From positions 1 to 64,000 of the forward strand of contig CAMOYA010000003.1 of assembly GCA_946629635.1 (NCBI GenBank): a stretch of DNA of 64,000 nt. The letters are read 5' to 3'. The stretch's first letter is position 1; each line of letters opens with the position of its first letter. Shown here piece by piece: positions 16,672 to 25,979 of this stretch. This stretch comes from an uncultured Clostridia bacterium. GTDB lineage: Bacteria; Bacillota; Clostridia; Christensenellales; Aristaeellaceae. Position numbers and translations under genes: made by a program. The notes below the pieces were generated by a model. It did no database searches. It saw nothing but the letters and a program-made list of their open reading frames with translations, and was not told the origin of the DNA.

Positions 16672-19074
16672 TCATACCGCCTGGCTGGCCGTCAGCATTC
16701 CCTTGATTTCGGATACGCCGCGGAACTTTTCGAATGAGCCGTCCGCGCCGAGCACCACCAGGGTCGGCGCCTGCCGGATCCCGTATTTATTGGTCAGCTC
16801 GACATTTTCCGTCGCCAGGATCTTCTTGAACAGGAATCCGTTCTTCTCCAGCATATTGATCGCCAGCTTGCAGTTCGGGCAGGTCGCGCTGACAAACAGC
16901 ATGGCACGGGAATTCTGCGCCGCGCCCGTTTCCGGAGCCGCTTCTTCCTTCGTGGGCTTCTCCTGCGCCTGCGGCGGAACCAGCACCGGGCCCTGATGGG
17001 TCAGGCGGGAATGGCCGATGTCGTACACCTTCCGGTCCTTGAATTCCTGCGCCTTGCCGTCGTTCCAGTTCTGCACGGGGCGGTAGTAGCCGGTGATCCG
17101 GCTGTACACTTCCGTCTTCTGGCCGCAGTGGGGGCAGGTATACTTTTCGCCCGCGATGTATCCATGATCCTTGCAGACCGAATAGGTCGGGCTCATGGTG
17201 TAATAGGGCAGCTTATAGTTTTCCGCGATCTTCCGCACCAGGTTGGCCGCGGCCTTCCAGTCCGGCAGCTTCTCTCCCAGGAAGGCGTGGAACACCGTTC
17301 CGGAGGTGTACAGGGTCTGCAGCTCATCCTGCACATCCAGGGCGGAGAAGATGTCCTCGCTGTAGCCGACGGGCAGATGGCTGGAGTTGGTATAGTAGGG
17401 CGTGCCGTTCTCATTGGCCGTAATGATATTGGGATACATTTCCTTGTCATGCTTGGCGAAGCGGTAGGACGTGGACTCCGCCGGCGTGGCTTCCAGATTG
17501 TACAGATCGCCGTACTGCTCCTGATAGTCGCTCAGGCGCTCCCGCATGTGGTTCAGCACTTCCCTGGCAAACTGCTGCGTCTCCGGATGGGTCAGGTCCT
17601 TCTTCAGCCACTTCGCGTTCAGGCCCGCTTCGTTCATGCCCACGAGGCCGATGGTGCTGAAATGGTTGTTGAAGGTGCCCAGATACCGCTTGGTATAGGG
17701 ATAGAGGCCGCCGTCCAGCAGCTTGGTAATCACGGTGCGCTTCGTCTTCAGGCTGCGGGCGGCAATGTCCATCAGCCGGTCCAGCTGACGGTAGAAATCC
17801 TGCTCATCGGACGCTTCATAGGCCAGGCGGGGCAGGTTGATCGTCACCACGCCGACGGAGCCGGTGGATTCCCCGCTGCCGAAGAAGCCGCCGCTCTTCT
17901 TGCGCAGCTCCCGCAGATCCAGCCGCAGGCGGCAGCACATGCTCCGCACGTCGCTGGGCTCCATGTCGGAATTGATGTAGTTGCTGAAATAGGGCGTCCC
18001 GTACTTGGCGGTCATTTCGAACAGAAGCTTGTTGTTCTCCGTCTCCGACCAGTCAAAATCCCGCGTGATGGAATAGGTGGGAATCGGATACTGGAAGCCC
18101 CGGCCGTTGGCGTCGCCTTCGATCATGATCTCGATGAACGCCTTGTTGACCATGTCCATTTCCTTCTGGCAGTCGCCATAGGTGAAATCGACCTCCTTGC
18201 CGCCGATGATCGCCGGCAGGTTGGCCAGATCCTTCGGGCAGGTCCAGTCCAGCGTGATGTTGGAGAAGGGCGCCTGGGTGCCCCAGCGGCTGGGCGTATT
18301 CACGCCGTAGATGAAGCTCTGGATGCACTGCTTGACTTCCTTCTGGCTCAGATTGTCCACCCGGACGAAGGGCGCCAGATAGGTATCGAAGCTGGAGAAC
18401 GCCTGCGCGCCTGCCCACTCGTTCTGCATGATGCCCAGGAAATTGACCATCTGGTTGCACAGGGTGGACAGATGCCCGGCGGGAGAGCTGGTGATCTTTC
18501 CGGGAACGCCGCCCAGGCCCTCCTGGATCAACTGCTTCAGGCTCCAGCCGGCACAGTACCCGGTCAGCATGGAAAGGTCATGGATATGGATGGCGGCGGA
18601 ACGGTGCGCCTCAGCGATCTCGTTGTCATAGATTTCGCTGAGCCAGTAGTTCGCGGTAATGGCGCCGGAATTGGACAGAATCAGACCGCCGACGGAATAG
18701 GTAACGGTCGAGTTTTCCTTCACGCGCCAGTCATTGATGCGAAGATAGTTGTCCACCAGGTCCTTGTAATTCAGCAGAGCGGAATTGACATTGCGGACCT
18801 TCTCCCGCTGCTTGCGGTAAAGGATGTAGGCCTTGGCCACATCCGCATAGCCCGCTTCGGACAGCACCTTTTCGACACAGTCCTGAATGCTTTCCACGGC
18901 GATTTTCCCGTCCCGGATCAGGGGCTCGTACTCCGCCGTGACCCGCAGCGCCAGCATGTCAATGACGCTGGGATGATACTGCTTCTGCAGTGCCTCGAAG
19001 GCCTTGGTGATCGCCTTGGAGATCTTGCTGATCTCGAATTCCGTCACTTTTCCGTCTCTTTTGACAACCTGATA
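16672..19074 (-). CDS. nrdD: Anaerobic (class III) ribonucleoside-triphosphate reductase fused to C-terminal redoxin domain
   Basis: Start MYQVVKRDG (ATP-cone); CPHCGQKTEVYSRITGYYRPV glycyl-radical region; C-terminal MLFVSATCPNCKLAINML thioredoxin/glutaredoxin fold. Confidence 0.94.
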   Translation of the reverse strand, partial: YQVVKRDGKVTEFEISKISKAITKAFEALQKQYHPSVIDMLALRVTAEYEPLIRDGKIAVESIQDCVEKVLSEAGYADVAKAYILYRKQREKVRNVNSALLNYKDLVDNYLRINDWRVKENSTVTYSVGGLILSNSGAITANYWLSEIYDNEIAEAHRSAAIHIHDLSMLTGYCAGWSLKQLIQEGLGGVPGKITSSPAGHLSTLCNQMVNFLGIMQNEWAGAQAFSSFDTYLAPFVRVDNLSQKEVKQCIQSFIYGVNTPSRWGTQAPFSNITLDWTCPKDLANLPAIIGGKEVDFTYGDCQKEMDMVNKAFIEIMIEGDANGRGFQYPIPTYSITRDFDWSETENNKLLFEMTAKYGTPYFSNYINSDMEPSDVRSMCCRLRLDLRELRKKSGGFFGSGESTGSVGVVTINLPRLAYEASDEQDFYRQLDRLMDIAARSLKTKRTVITKLLDGGLYPYTKRYLGTFNNHFSTIGLVGMNEAGLNAKWLKKDLTHPETQQFAREVLNHMRERLSDYQEQYGDLYNLEATPAESTSYRFAKHDKEMYPNIITANENGTPYYTNSSHLPVGYSEDIFSALDVQDELQTLYTSGTVFHAFLGEKLPDWKAAANLVRKIAENYKLPYYTMSPTYSVCKDHGYIAGEKYTCPHCGQKTEVYSRITGYYRPVQNWNDGKAQEFKDRKVYDIGHSRLTHQGPVLVPPQAQEKPTKEEAAPETGAAQNSRAMLFVSATCPNCKLAINMLEKNGFLFKKILATENVELTNKYGIRQAPTLVVLGADGSFEKFRGVSEIKGMLTASQAV

Positions 19075-19145
19075 CATACTTTCCCGCTCCCCGCTGAAAT
19101 TTTGCGATTTTTTTCGGGGCAAGCATCACGCTCCCCCGACTGCTC

Positions 19146-19221
19146 ACACAATATATCAGGTTGTCTCAGAAAAGTCAATATGTTGTGAAGAAAAAAACAG
19201 GATAGGCACTATATGTTGTGT
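19146..19221 (-). promoter_or_regulatory. Candidate NrdR boxes upstream of nrdD
   Basis: ACACAATATATCAGGT (19146), AGTCAATATGTTGTGA (19173), GCACTATATGTTGTGT (19206) resemble acaCwAtATaTwGtgt. Confidence 0.65.
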
Positions 19222-19916
19222 TCTGTATCCATCCCGCGGATCTGAACCGACGCTGCAAACGGCTGCATGATCTCCGCGTAGCGCCGCATTTCCGCCTCCT
19301 GCGGCGCGTGAAAGCCGTCATAGGGGACCGTGTCCCGGTCCGTGAACGCCTGCAGGAAATAGCGGCGCGCGCCGCGGATCCACGGACCGATTTCGCGGAA
19401 GGAAGCCTCGTCATGCAGCTCCGCCACCACCGTCGTCCGGAATTCGTAATCCACCCGGCCCTCCAGCAGGATCGATACGCTTTCCCGGACGGGCTGCAGA
19501 TCCAGTTCCGCCAGGCCCGCGGTCATCGCATATTTTCCGGGACTGTTCTTGATATCCATGGCCACATACTCCACGAGCCCCCGGTCGATCAGGTCCCGCA
19601 GGCGGTCAGGATGCATGCCGTTCGTGTCCACCTTCAGCGGATAGCCCAGCGCCGTGATCTTCTCCGCCAGAGAAAGAATATCCGGCCGCAGCAGCGGTTC
19701 TCCGCCGGTGATGGCCACGCCGTCCAGCAGCCCCCGGCGCTTTTTCAGAAAGGAAAGCAGCTCCTCCTCTTCCATGACGGCCGGTGCCGTCCCGTCAATC
19801 AGTTCCGCATTATGACAAAAAGGGCAGCGCATATCGCATCCGCCCAGAAAAACCGTGCAGGCCACCCGGCCGGGAAAGTCCAGCAGGGTCATCTTCTGCA
19901 ATCCGTGAATCTTCAT
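19209..19916 (-). CDS. nrdG: Anaerobic ribonucleoside-triphosphate reductase activating protein (radical SAM)
   Basis: CTVFLGGCDMRCPFCHN radical SAM motif, GVAITGGEPLL. Confidence 0.93.
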   Translation of the reverse strand: MKIHGLQKMTLLDFPGRVACTVFLGGCDMRCPFCHNAELIDGTAPAVMEEEELLSFLKKRRGLLDGVAITGGEPLLRPDILSLAEKITALGYPLKVDTNGMHPDRLRDLIDRGLVEYVAMDIKNSPGKYAMTAGLAELDLQPVRESVSILLEGRVDYEFRTTVVAELHDEASFREIGPWIRGARRYFLQAFTDRDTVPYDGFHAPQEAEMRRYAEIMQPFAASVQIRGMDTEHNI

Positions 19917-19989
19917 TCGCTCACCGTCCGCCGCTTCATGATGGATCGGCTCGTATTATACCCCGCTTTCATCCGTCCGCGCAAGACCG

Positions 19990-20892
19990 TCACCGGCCAT
20001 AGATCGCCCGGTATTTGGTCGGGGTGCACCCGTTCTTCTCCCGGAATGTCCGGTTGAAGGTCGCCACGCTGCCAAAGCCGCTCCGGATGGCCACCTCCCG
20101 CATGGAAAGCTCCGTCCGCGTCAGCAGATCCTTCGCCACCTGCAGCCGCTTCTGGCACAGGTAGTCCTTGAAAAAGTAGCCGGTCTGCTTCTTGAACGAT
20201 CGGGAGAAATAATACCGGCTGAACCCCGCGAAGGAGGCGACGTCCTCCAGGGAAAGCTCCTCCTGATAATGCTCGTTGATATAGTTCATCGCCGTGGCGA
20301 TCACTTCCTGATCCACCGCGCCGACCGGTTCCTTCCGCCAGCTGACCGCCCCGGACAGATAATGCTGGGACAGCAGGGCGAAAATCCGGATCAGATAGCT
20401 GTAGGCCCGGGCATTCCAGGCGAGCTCCTTTTCATGGTCCAGATTCTGGATCTTCAGGAGCATCTCCCGGATGCGCAGATGGGTTTCCGAGCCGTCATGC
20501 AGATAAAACACCCGGTCGAACAGCCCCGGTATCATCTTCAGATCCCGCAGGGAACGGAGCGTATCCGGCTCGAAGAGGTAAAGATAGCGGCTGCTGTTCT
20601 CCCCCATGTTCAGGGAGTGCGGCGCCTCCCCGGGAATGATCAGCACTTCATTTTTCCGGACGGTATAGGCGCTTCCGTTCACCACATACTCCACGGTTCC
20701 CTCCAGGGTCAGCACCACCTCCATGGCGGAATGCACGTGGGGATCGTAGCGCCAGGGAATATTGGAATACCAGACCCGCAGCGACGCATTGTCGGGATAG
20801 GTCACAAATTCCCTTTCGCCCTGCATGACCCGGAAGCCGTCTTCATACCGCTTATCCCGCAGCTCGGCATCCTTTGTACGGAACGTCGTCAT
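19990..20892 (-). CDS. AraC-family transcriptional regulator with N-terminal cupin
   Basis: C-terminal double HTH LSLEDVASFAGFSRYYFSRSFKKQTG ... SVATFNRTFREKNGCTPTKYR. Confidence 0.93.
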   Translation of the reverse strand: MTTFRTKDAELRDKRYEDGFRVMQGEREFVTYPDNASLRVWYSNIPWRYDPHVHSAMEVVLTLEGTVEYVVNGSAYTVRKNEVLIIPGEAPHSLNMGENSSRYLYLFEPDTLRSLRDLKMIPGLFDRVFYLHDGSETHLRIREMLLKIQNLDHEKELAWNARAYSYLIRIFALLSQHYLSGAVSWRKEPVGAVDQEVIATAMNYINEHYQEELSLEDVASFAGFSRYYFSRSFKKQTGYFFKDYLCQKRLQVAKDLLTRTELSMREVAIRSGFGSVATFNRTFREKNGCTPTKYRAIYGR

Positions 20893-20949
20893 GGTGTTCC
20901 TCCCTTCTCTGACAACTGAAGCATCCGCACCGTCGGAACATGATCCATT

Positions 20950-21867
20950 TTACTCCTTCACTGAGCCCAGTGCCATACCCGTTACAAAATAACGCTGCAG
21001 AAAAGGATAGACCACCAGGATCGGCACCGTGGATATGACGGTAATCGCGCAGCGGATCGTGATCGGCGTCGTCTGCGTCGTGGACTTCAGCGCATCCGCG
21101 GATGTCTTGGCCGCATTGGCGCTGGCCTGGGTCGTCGCCAGCTTCATCTTCAGCAGGTACTGCAGGCTGTGCAGCTGCTTCTGTCCTCCGCAGTACAGAT
21201 AGGTGTCAAACCAGCTGTTCCAGCTTCCGACCGCCACGAACAGCGCAACCGTCGCCATGACCGGCATGCACAGGGGGAAGATAATCTGCCAGTACACCCG
21301 GATGTCTCCGGCACCGTCGATCCGCGCAGACTCCACCAGCGCGTCCGGCAGTCCGGTGATATATGTCCGGATCACGATCATATTGAAGCAGGAGAACATG
21401 GTGGGAATGATATAGACCCAATAGCTCTTGCCCAGTCCAAGGGTCCGGGTAATCAGAAGATAATTCGGAATCAGGCCCGCATTGATATACATGGTCAGAA
21501 CCATGACCGTCGTGATCACCTTGCGGAGCACATACTCCTTCCGGCTCAGCGCAAAAGCGAGCATCCCCGTCCAGAACAGGTTCAGCAGCGTGATGATGAC
21601 CGTTTTGGACGCAGAAATCCACGCTGCCTGATAGACCGCCGAATCCTCGAGAATGGACGTATAGCTCTTGGTGCTGAACACCCTTGGCCACAAACCGATG
21701 TTCCCCCGCAGCGCGTCCGTCCCGTCGTTAAAGGAATACGCCACCGTATTGAGCACCGGGTACAGCGTGATGAACATCAGAAGGATCAGGATCAGTGCGT
21801 TGACCACCGGAAATACAACGTCATGCCGTCTCTTTCGATTCTTTTTCGGAATGGATACAGCTGTCAT
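20950..21867 (-). CDS. LplC-type carbohydrate ABC transporter permease
   Basis: 305 aa permease, ESARIDGAGDIRVYWQIIFPL, C-terminal GMALGSVKE. Confidence 0.93.
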   Translation of the reverse strand: MTAVSIPKKNRKRRHDVVFPVVNALILILLMFITLYPVLNTVAYSFNDGTDALRGNIGLWPRVFSTKSYTSILEDSAVYQAAWISASKTVIITLLNLFWTGMLAFALSRKEYVLRKVITTVMVLTMYINAGLIPNYLLITRTLGLGKSYWVYIIPTMFSCFNMIVIRTYITGLPDALVESARIDGAGDIRVYWQIIFPLCMPVMATVALFVAVGSWNSWFDTYLYCGGQKQLHSLQYLLKMKLATTQASANAAKTSADALKSTTQTTPITIRCAITVISTVPILVVYPFLQRYFVTGMALGSVKE

Positions 21868-21885
21868 TACGATCCCTCCCTTCCA

Positions 21886-22842
21886 TCAGATCAGCGTCGC
21901 TTCATCGAGCTTCTTCGCAATCGTATTGGCACTGATCAGAAGCACGATCGCAACAACACTCTTGAACAGACCGGCTGCCGTCGCAACACCATACTGCTGC
22001 TTGGATATGCCGTACTGGAGCACAAACACGTCAATCGTCTGACTCCAGTCCATCACCACAGAGGAACCCAGCAGATACTGGATTTCAAATCCCGCCTCCA
22101 TCAGGTGCCCGATATTCATGATCAGCAGGATGACAAAAGTGGATTTAATGCCCGGCAGTGTCACGTGCAGGATCCGCTGGAAGCGTCCCGCTCCGTCAAT
22201 CGCCGCCGCCTCATACAGGCTCGGATCGATGGATGTCATGGCGGAAATGTAGATGATCGTATTCCATCCAACTTCCTTCCATACATTGATCACGCCCACG
22301 AGCCACCAGAAATACTTCCCTTCTCCCAGGAAGAAGACGGGCTCCCTGACCAGCCCCAGACTCAGCAACAGCCCGTTCACCGCACCGTTGCTGGCGAAAA
22401 TATTCTGCGCCATTCCCACAACGATGACCATGCTCAGAAAATGCGGCAGGTACGTCACCGTCTGCACGGTACGCTTGAATGACCGCTGACGCACCTCATT
22501 GAGCAAAATCGCCAGTACAATAGAAGAAACGGTTCCGAACACCAGGTTGATCACGCTCATCGCCAGCGTGTTCCGGATGCTGTTGATAAAGTCCGCACGG
22601 TTGAACAGCCATTCAAAGTTTTTCCAACCAACCCACGGGCTCTTGAACATGCCCGTCTTGGGTTTGTAGTCCTGGAAGGCGGTGATCCAGCCCCACATCG
22701 GACCATAATTGAACAGCAGCACGTAAAGAAACATGGGAACGGACATCAGCATCAGCTGCCACTGCCCGCCCAGCGTGCGGAAAAAGCTTTTTCTCCGGAC
22801 AGGAATGACGGAGCCTCCGACTCCTTTCCCAACCTTTGTCAT
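21886..22842 (-). CDS. LplB-type carbohydrate ABC transporter permease
   Basis: GPMWGWITAFQDYKPKTGMFKSPWVGWKNFEWLF; EAAAIDGAGRFQRILHVTLPG. Confidence 0.93.
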   Translation of the reverse strand: MTKVGKGVGGSVIPVRRKSFFRTLGGQWQLMLMSVPMFLYVLLFNYGPMWGWITAFQDYKPKTGMFKSPWVGWKNFEWLFNRADFINSIRNTLAMSVINLVFGTVSSIVLAILLNEVRQRSFKRTVQTVTYLPHFLSMVIVVGMAQNIFASNGAVNGLLLSLGLVREPVFFLGEGKYFWWLVGVINVWKEVGWNTIIYISAMTSIDPSLYEAAAIDGAGRFQRILHVTLPGIKSTFVILLIMNIGHLMEAGFEIQYLLGSSVVMDWSQTIDVFVLQYGISKQQYGVATAAGLFKSVVAIVLLISANTIAKKLDEATLI

Positions 22843-22898
22843 AACGTTTCCTCCTCGCCTTTGGAAAATCCATTTCCCCAACCATCAGATTCCTGAAA

Positions 22899-22934
22899 AA
22901 GCAAGGGGAGAGAAGCTGTTCTCTCCCCTTGCGA
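22899..22934 (-). terminator. Strong intercistronic hairpin (attenuator-like) between SBP and permease genes
   Basis: GCAAGGGGAGAGAA-GCTG-TTCTCTCCCCTTGC, 14-bp perfect stem, U5 on minus strand. Confidence 0.8.
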
Positions 22935-22945
22935 ACCGCATGCGG

Positions 22946-24616
22946 TTACTCGTTGCCCAGCACCTTCTGGGCTTCCTTCAGTACAGCTTCCTGCATATAG
23001 TTGCCGAAAGCTGTCGCGCTGGGGGTGATCTCCTCAACGAAGGCATCCCACTTGGCATCAAATTCGGCCTCATCACACATGATGATCTCAGGCAGGCGCT
23101 TGTCCTGAATGTTCAGGAAGTCCTGATGCTCGACATCCACGGGCGTATAGTCGATCTGCCAGGCTTCTCCGTACGGAGCCAGTTCGATCGGCGGGTTGAC
23201 GAAGTCCGCCCACTTGGAGAATCCATAGGCCTTCAGGAAGTTCTTGTCATACTCATTCATCAAGCCGAATACGATTTCATCCTGGTTGCCGGGCTCCCAG
23301 CAGTTGCCGGCGTACTCGCCTTCCATGATCCAGCCCTGCTTCTTGGGGCTGCTCTCGAAGAACGCGCGGGCCTTGTTGTGCATGATCCAGGTGTTGTCCT
23401 GGGTGTTGGCATACTGCTCTTCGGTCATCAACAAGCGGCCGTTTTCCACATAGTAATCTTCGCCTTCAATACCCCAGTTGAAGATCAGCTGCCATTTGTC
23501 GGACAGCATTTCTTCCCACATGTTGACGATGCGCTCCGCATAGGGGCTGTTCACGGAGATACCGAATCCGCGGCGGACGTTCGGCAGAGAACCGTTCAGA
23601 TAATGCTCTTCCACCACTTTGCCGTCGATATCCGCAGGATCATAGACCGGTCCGAGGGCCACGAAGGTGTTCTTGTACATCTGGGCAGCATTCAGCGCGC
23701 TGGTGGCATTGCCGAAGTCCCAGGCCTGGTCGAACATTCCCAGGATCGTACCGCTGGACAGGGCCGCGATATACTGGTCATAGTTCATCACGAAGGTGTC
23801 CTTGTTGATCAGTCCCTTGTGGAACAGGGTGTTCAGCTTCTTGTAATAGGGCTTCGCATAGGGCTTGTCAATGAATGTTTCGGTATGGAAATCATTGGTG
23901 CTCACGTCGATCAGCACTTCGCCGTCATTCGGTCGACCCATCAGGTGCTGCACGGGATTGATCAGGCAGAAATGCCGCCAGTCTTCGCACAGGATCGCGA
24001 AACCGGTGTAGGGATTGCCGTTCTCGTCCGTCGGGTTGGCAGTGATGAACTTCTCCAGCACGTCAAAGTACTCATCGATGGTCTTGATCGTGGGATAGCC
24101 GGCCCATTCCAGCACCTGCTTCTGGATGAAGAAAGCGGGGCCACCGACATTCAACGCGATCTGCGGACCATCCGGCAGACCGTAGTTGGGGATGATGTAC
24201 AGCACATCGTTTCCGTCCGCATCCTTCTCGATCAGGCGGGCCTTCTGGGGCTCAATATGCGCCCAGAGGCGGGGGGTCTTTTCGGGGCTGATATAGTCCA
24301 GCAGGTTGATCAGGGCTCCGTTGGAGATGATCAGGTCCGCGCTGTTGCCGCCGTCAAACAGATCCGGATAATCCTCGTTGGCGATCTTCAGACCCAGCGT
24401 CTCGTCCAGGTCCCCAGCCAGAAACTCAAACTCGAACTTCACGCCGAATTCTTCTTCGATCAGCTTGTAAATCTTGTTGTCTTCCGCCGGCTGATCACCG
24501 GGATCGCCGCGGAACACGGTCAGCGTGATGGGTTCAGGCGCGCCTTCGGCCATCACCGCAGGGACGAGCGCAAGCACCATCGCCAGCGCCAGCAGCATCG
24601 CGATCAGTTTCCTCAT
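22946..24616 (-). CDS. LplA-type extracellular solute-binding protein
   Basis: 556 aa, signal peptide MRKLIAMLLALAMVLALVPAVMA, LplA-like sequence. Confidence 0.9.
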   Translation of the reverse strand: MRKLIAMLLALAMVLALVPAVMAEGAPEPITLTVFRGDPGDQPAEDNKIYKLIEEEFGVKFEFEFLAGDLDETLGLKIANEDYPDLFDGGNSADLIISNGALINLLDYISPEKTPRLWAHIEPQKARLIEKDADGNDVLYIIPNYGLPDGPQIALNVGGPAFFIQKQVLEWAGYPTIKTIDEYFDVLEKFITANPTDENGNPYTGFAILCEDWRHFCLINPVQHLMGRPNDGEVLIDVSTNDFHTETFIDKPYAKPYYKKLNTLFHKGLINKDTFVMNYDQYIAALSSGTILGMFDQAWDFGNATSALNAAQMYKNTFVALGPVYDPADIDGKVVEEHYLNGSLPNVRRGFGISVNSPYAERIVNMWEEMLSDKWQLIFNWGIEGEDYYVENGRLLMTEEQYANTQDNTWIMHNKARAFFESSPKKQGWIMEGEYAGNCWEPGNQDEIVFGLMNEYDKNFLKAYGFSKWADFVNPPIELAPYGEAWQIDYTPVDVEHQDFLNIQDKRLPEIIMCDEAEFDAKWDAFVEEITPSATAFGNYMQEAVLKEAQKVLGNE

Positions 24617-24679
24617 GTTGTTTCTCCTCCATCTGTTTTTTTGACACTATCGCGTGTCTTTTGCTATATTATGCCCAAC

Positions 24680-24691
24680 ATGTACGTACAT
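24680..24691. promoter_or_regulatory. 12-bp perfect palindrome upstream of SBP gene
   Basis: ATGTACGTACAT in promoter region of the 24616 gene. Confidence 0.45.
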
Positions 24692-24910
24692 ATACAATGT
24701 CTTGCATGGTCATTTCTGCTCAATTATTGTGGTTTTTGTACTCAACTATTGCAAACCCCATCTGCAACCGTTTGCACAGCAAAAGATGATTCCCTACGGC
24801 ACCGGATTGTCTTCAAAGCCTTTATTTTCAAGCATCTCTTGTATTTTCCCTGTTCAGCACTTTCTGACGCATTCCGCAAGACCTGTGTGTTTTCGCAACA
24901 AATGAAGCAC

Positions 24911-24940
24911 AAAAAAAGAGCATTCTCCGATGAGAATGCC
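24911..24940 (-). terminator. Terminator of dap/ddh operon
   Basis: GCATTCTC-ATCG-GAGAATGC followed by U-rich tract on minus strand. Confidence 0.75.
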
Positions 24941-24962
24941 CAGATATTGCAGAATGGAATGC

Positions 24963-25952
24963 TTACAGCAGATGCGCGCGGATTTCCTCCGGAGAGAGCG
25001 GAGACAGGTCCGCCGGCGCCAGGTCGAAGACCGTCTTGCAGCCGTAGATTCCCCGGCCGTGCATCCGTCCGATGGCCCGCGCGCAGGCGAGCAGCACGGA
25101 GGCGGTAAACTCCGGATTGGAATCCAGCTTCAGGGAGAACTCCATCACATGATGATGGCCGTTTTCCTGCCCGGTGGCGCCGGTGCGGATCACCTGACCG
25201 CCGTGGGGCAGTTCCATATGATCCCGCTTCATCTCCGCTTCGGTGATGAACGTGACCGCGGTATCATAATCCGCGAAATAGTTCGGCATTTCCTTAATCT
25301 GTTTCTCGATCAGGGCCGTGTCCGCCCCGTCCTCCGCCACCACATAGCACTCCCGCGTATGCTTCTGGCGGGTCGTCAGCTCGGGATTTTCCCCGGCGCG
25401 CACCCGCTCAAGAGCCTCCGGCACGGGCACCGTGTACTGACGGGCATCCTTCACCCCGGGAATCCGGCGGATCGCGTCGCTGTGGCCCTGGCTGACGCCA
25501 CGGCCCCAGAAGGTGTAGTCCTTTCCCTCCGGCAGCACGCAGTTCATATACAGCCGGGCCAGGGAGAACAGGCCGGGATCCCATCCTGCACTGATCAGCG
25601 CCGTATGGCAGGAGCCCGCGGCCGCCTGATCCACGTTCGCAAAATGCTCCGGAATCCGGGCGTGCGTATCAAAGGAATCGATCACATTGAAGCATTTCGC
25701 CAGCGCCGGGGTCATCACCGGCAGGTCCGACGCGCTGCCGCCGCAGATGATCAGCACATCCACCTTTTCCGCGAACTTTTCCACGTCCTCCGCCGCATAA
25801 ACCGGCACCCCGGTCAGCGTTTTCACCGCCTGAGGATCCCGCCGGGTAAACACGCCGACCAGCTCCATATCCGGATTCTGCCGGACGCCCAGCTCCACGC
25901 CCCGGCCCAGATTGCCATACCCGTAAATCGCGATTTTCATCTCTTCGTTCAT
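24963..25952 (-). CDS. ddh: meso-Diaminopimelate D-dehydrogenase
   Basis: MKIAIYGYGNLGRGVELGVRQNPDMELVGVFTRRDP; SAGWDPGLFSLARLYM; FWGRGVSQGHSDAIRRI. Confidence 0.94.
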   Translation of the reverse strand: MNEEMKIAIYGYGNLGRGVELGVRQNPDMELVGVFTRRDPQAVKTLTGVPVYAAEDVEKFAEKVDVLIICGGSASDLPVMTPALAKCFNVIDSFDTHARIPEHFANVDQAAAGSCHTALISAGWDPGLFSLARLYMNCVLPEGKDYTFWGRGVSQGHSDAIRRIPGVKDARQYTVPVPEALERVRAGENPELTTRQKHTRECYVVAEDGADTALIEKQIKEMPNYFADYDTAVTFITEAEMKRDHMELPHGGQVIRTGATGQENGHHHVMEFSLKLDSNPEFTASVLLACARAIGRMHGRGIYGCKTVFDLAPADLSPLSPEEIRAHLL

Positions 25953-25979
25953 CCTTCCCTCTCCGGTTTCCGCCCGATT

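Noticed and set aside
18428-18631. Short plus-strand ORF within nrdD
   Set aside because: Internal to and antisense of nrdD; no supporting signals.
16996-19188. 730-aa plus-strand ORF
   Set aside because: Antisense to nrdD; shadow ORF.
22733-25108. 791-aa plus-strand ORF
   Set aside because: Antisense to the Lpl-type SBP; no recognisable domain.
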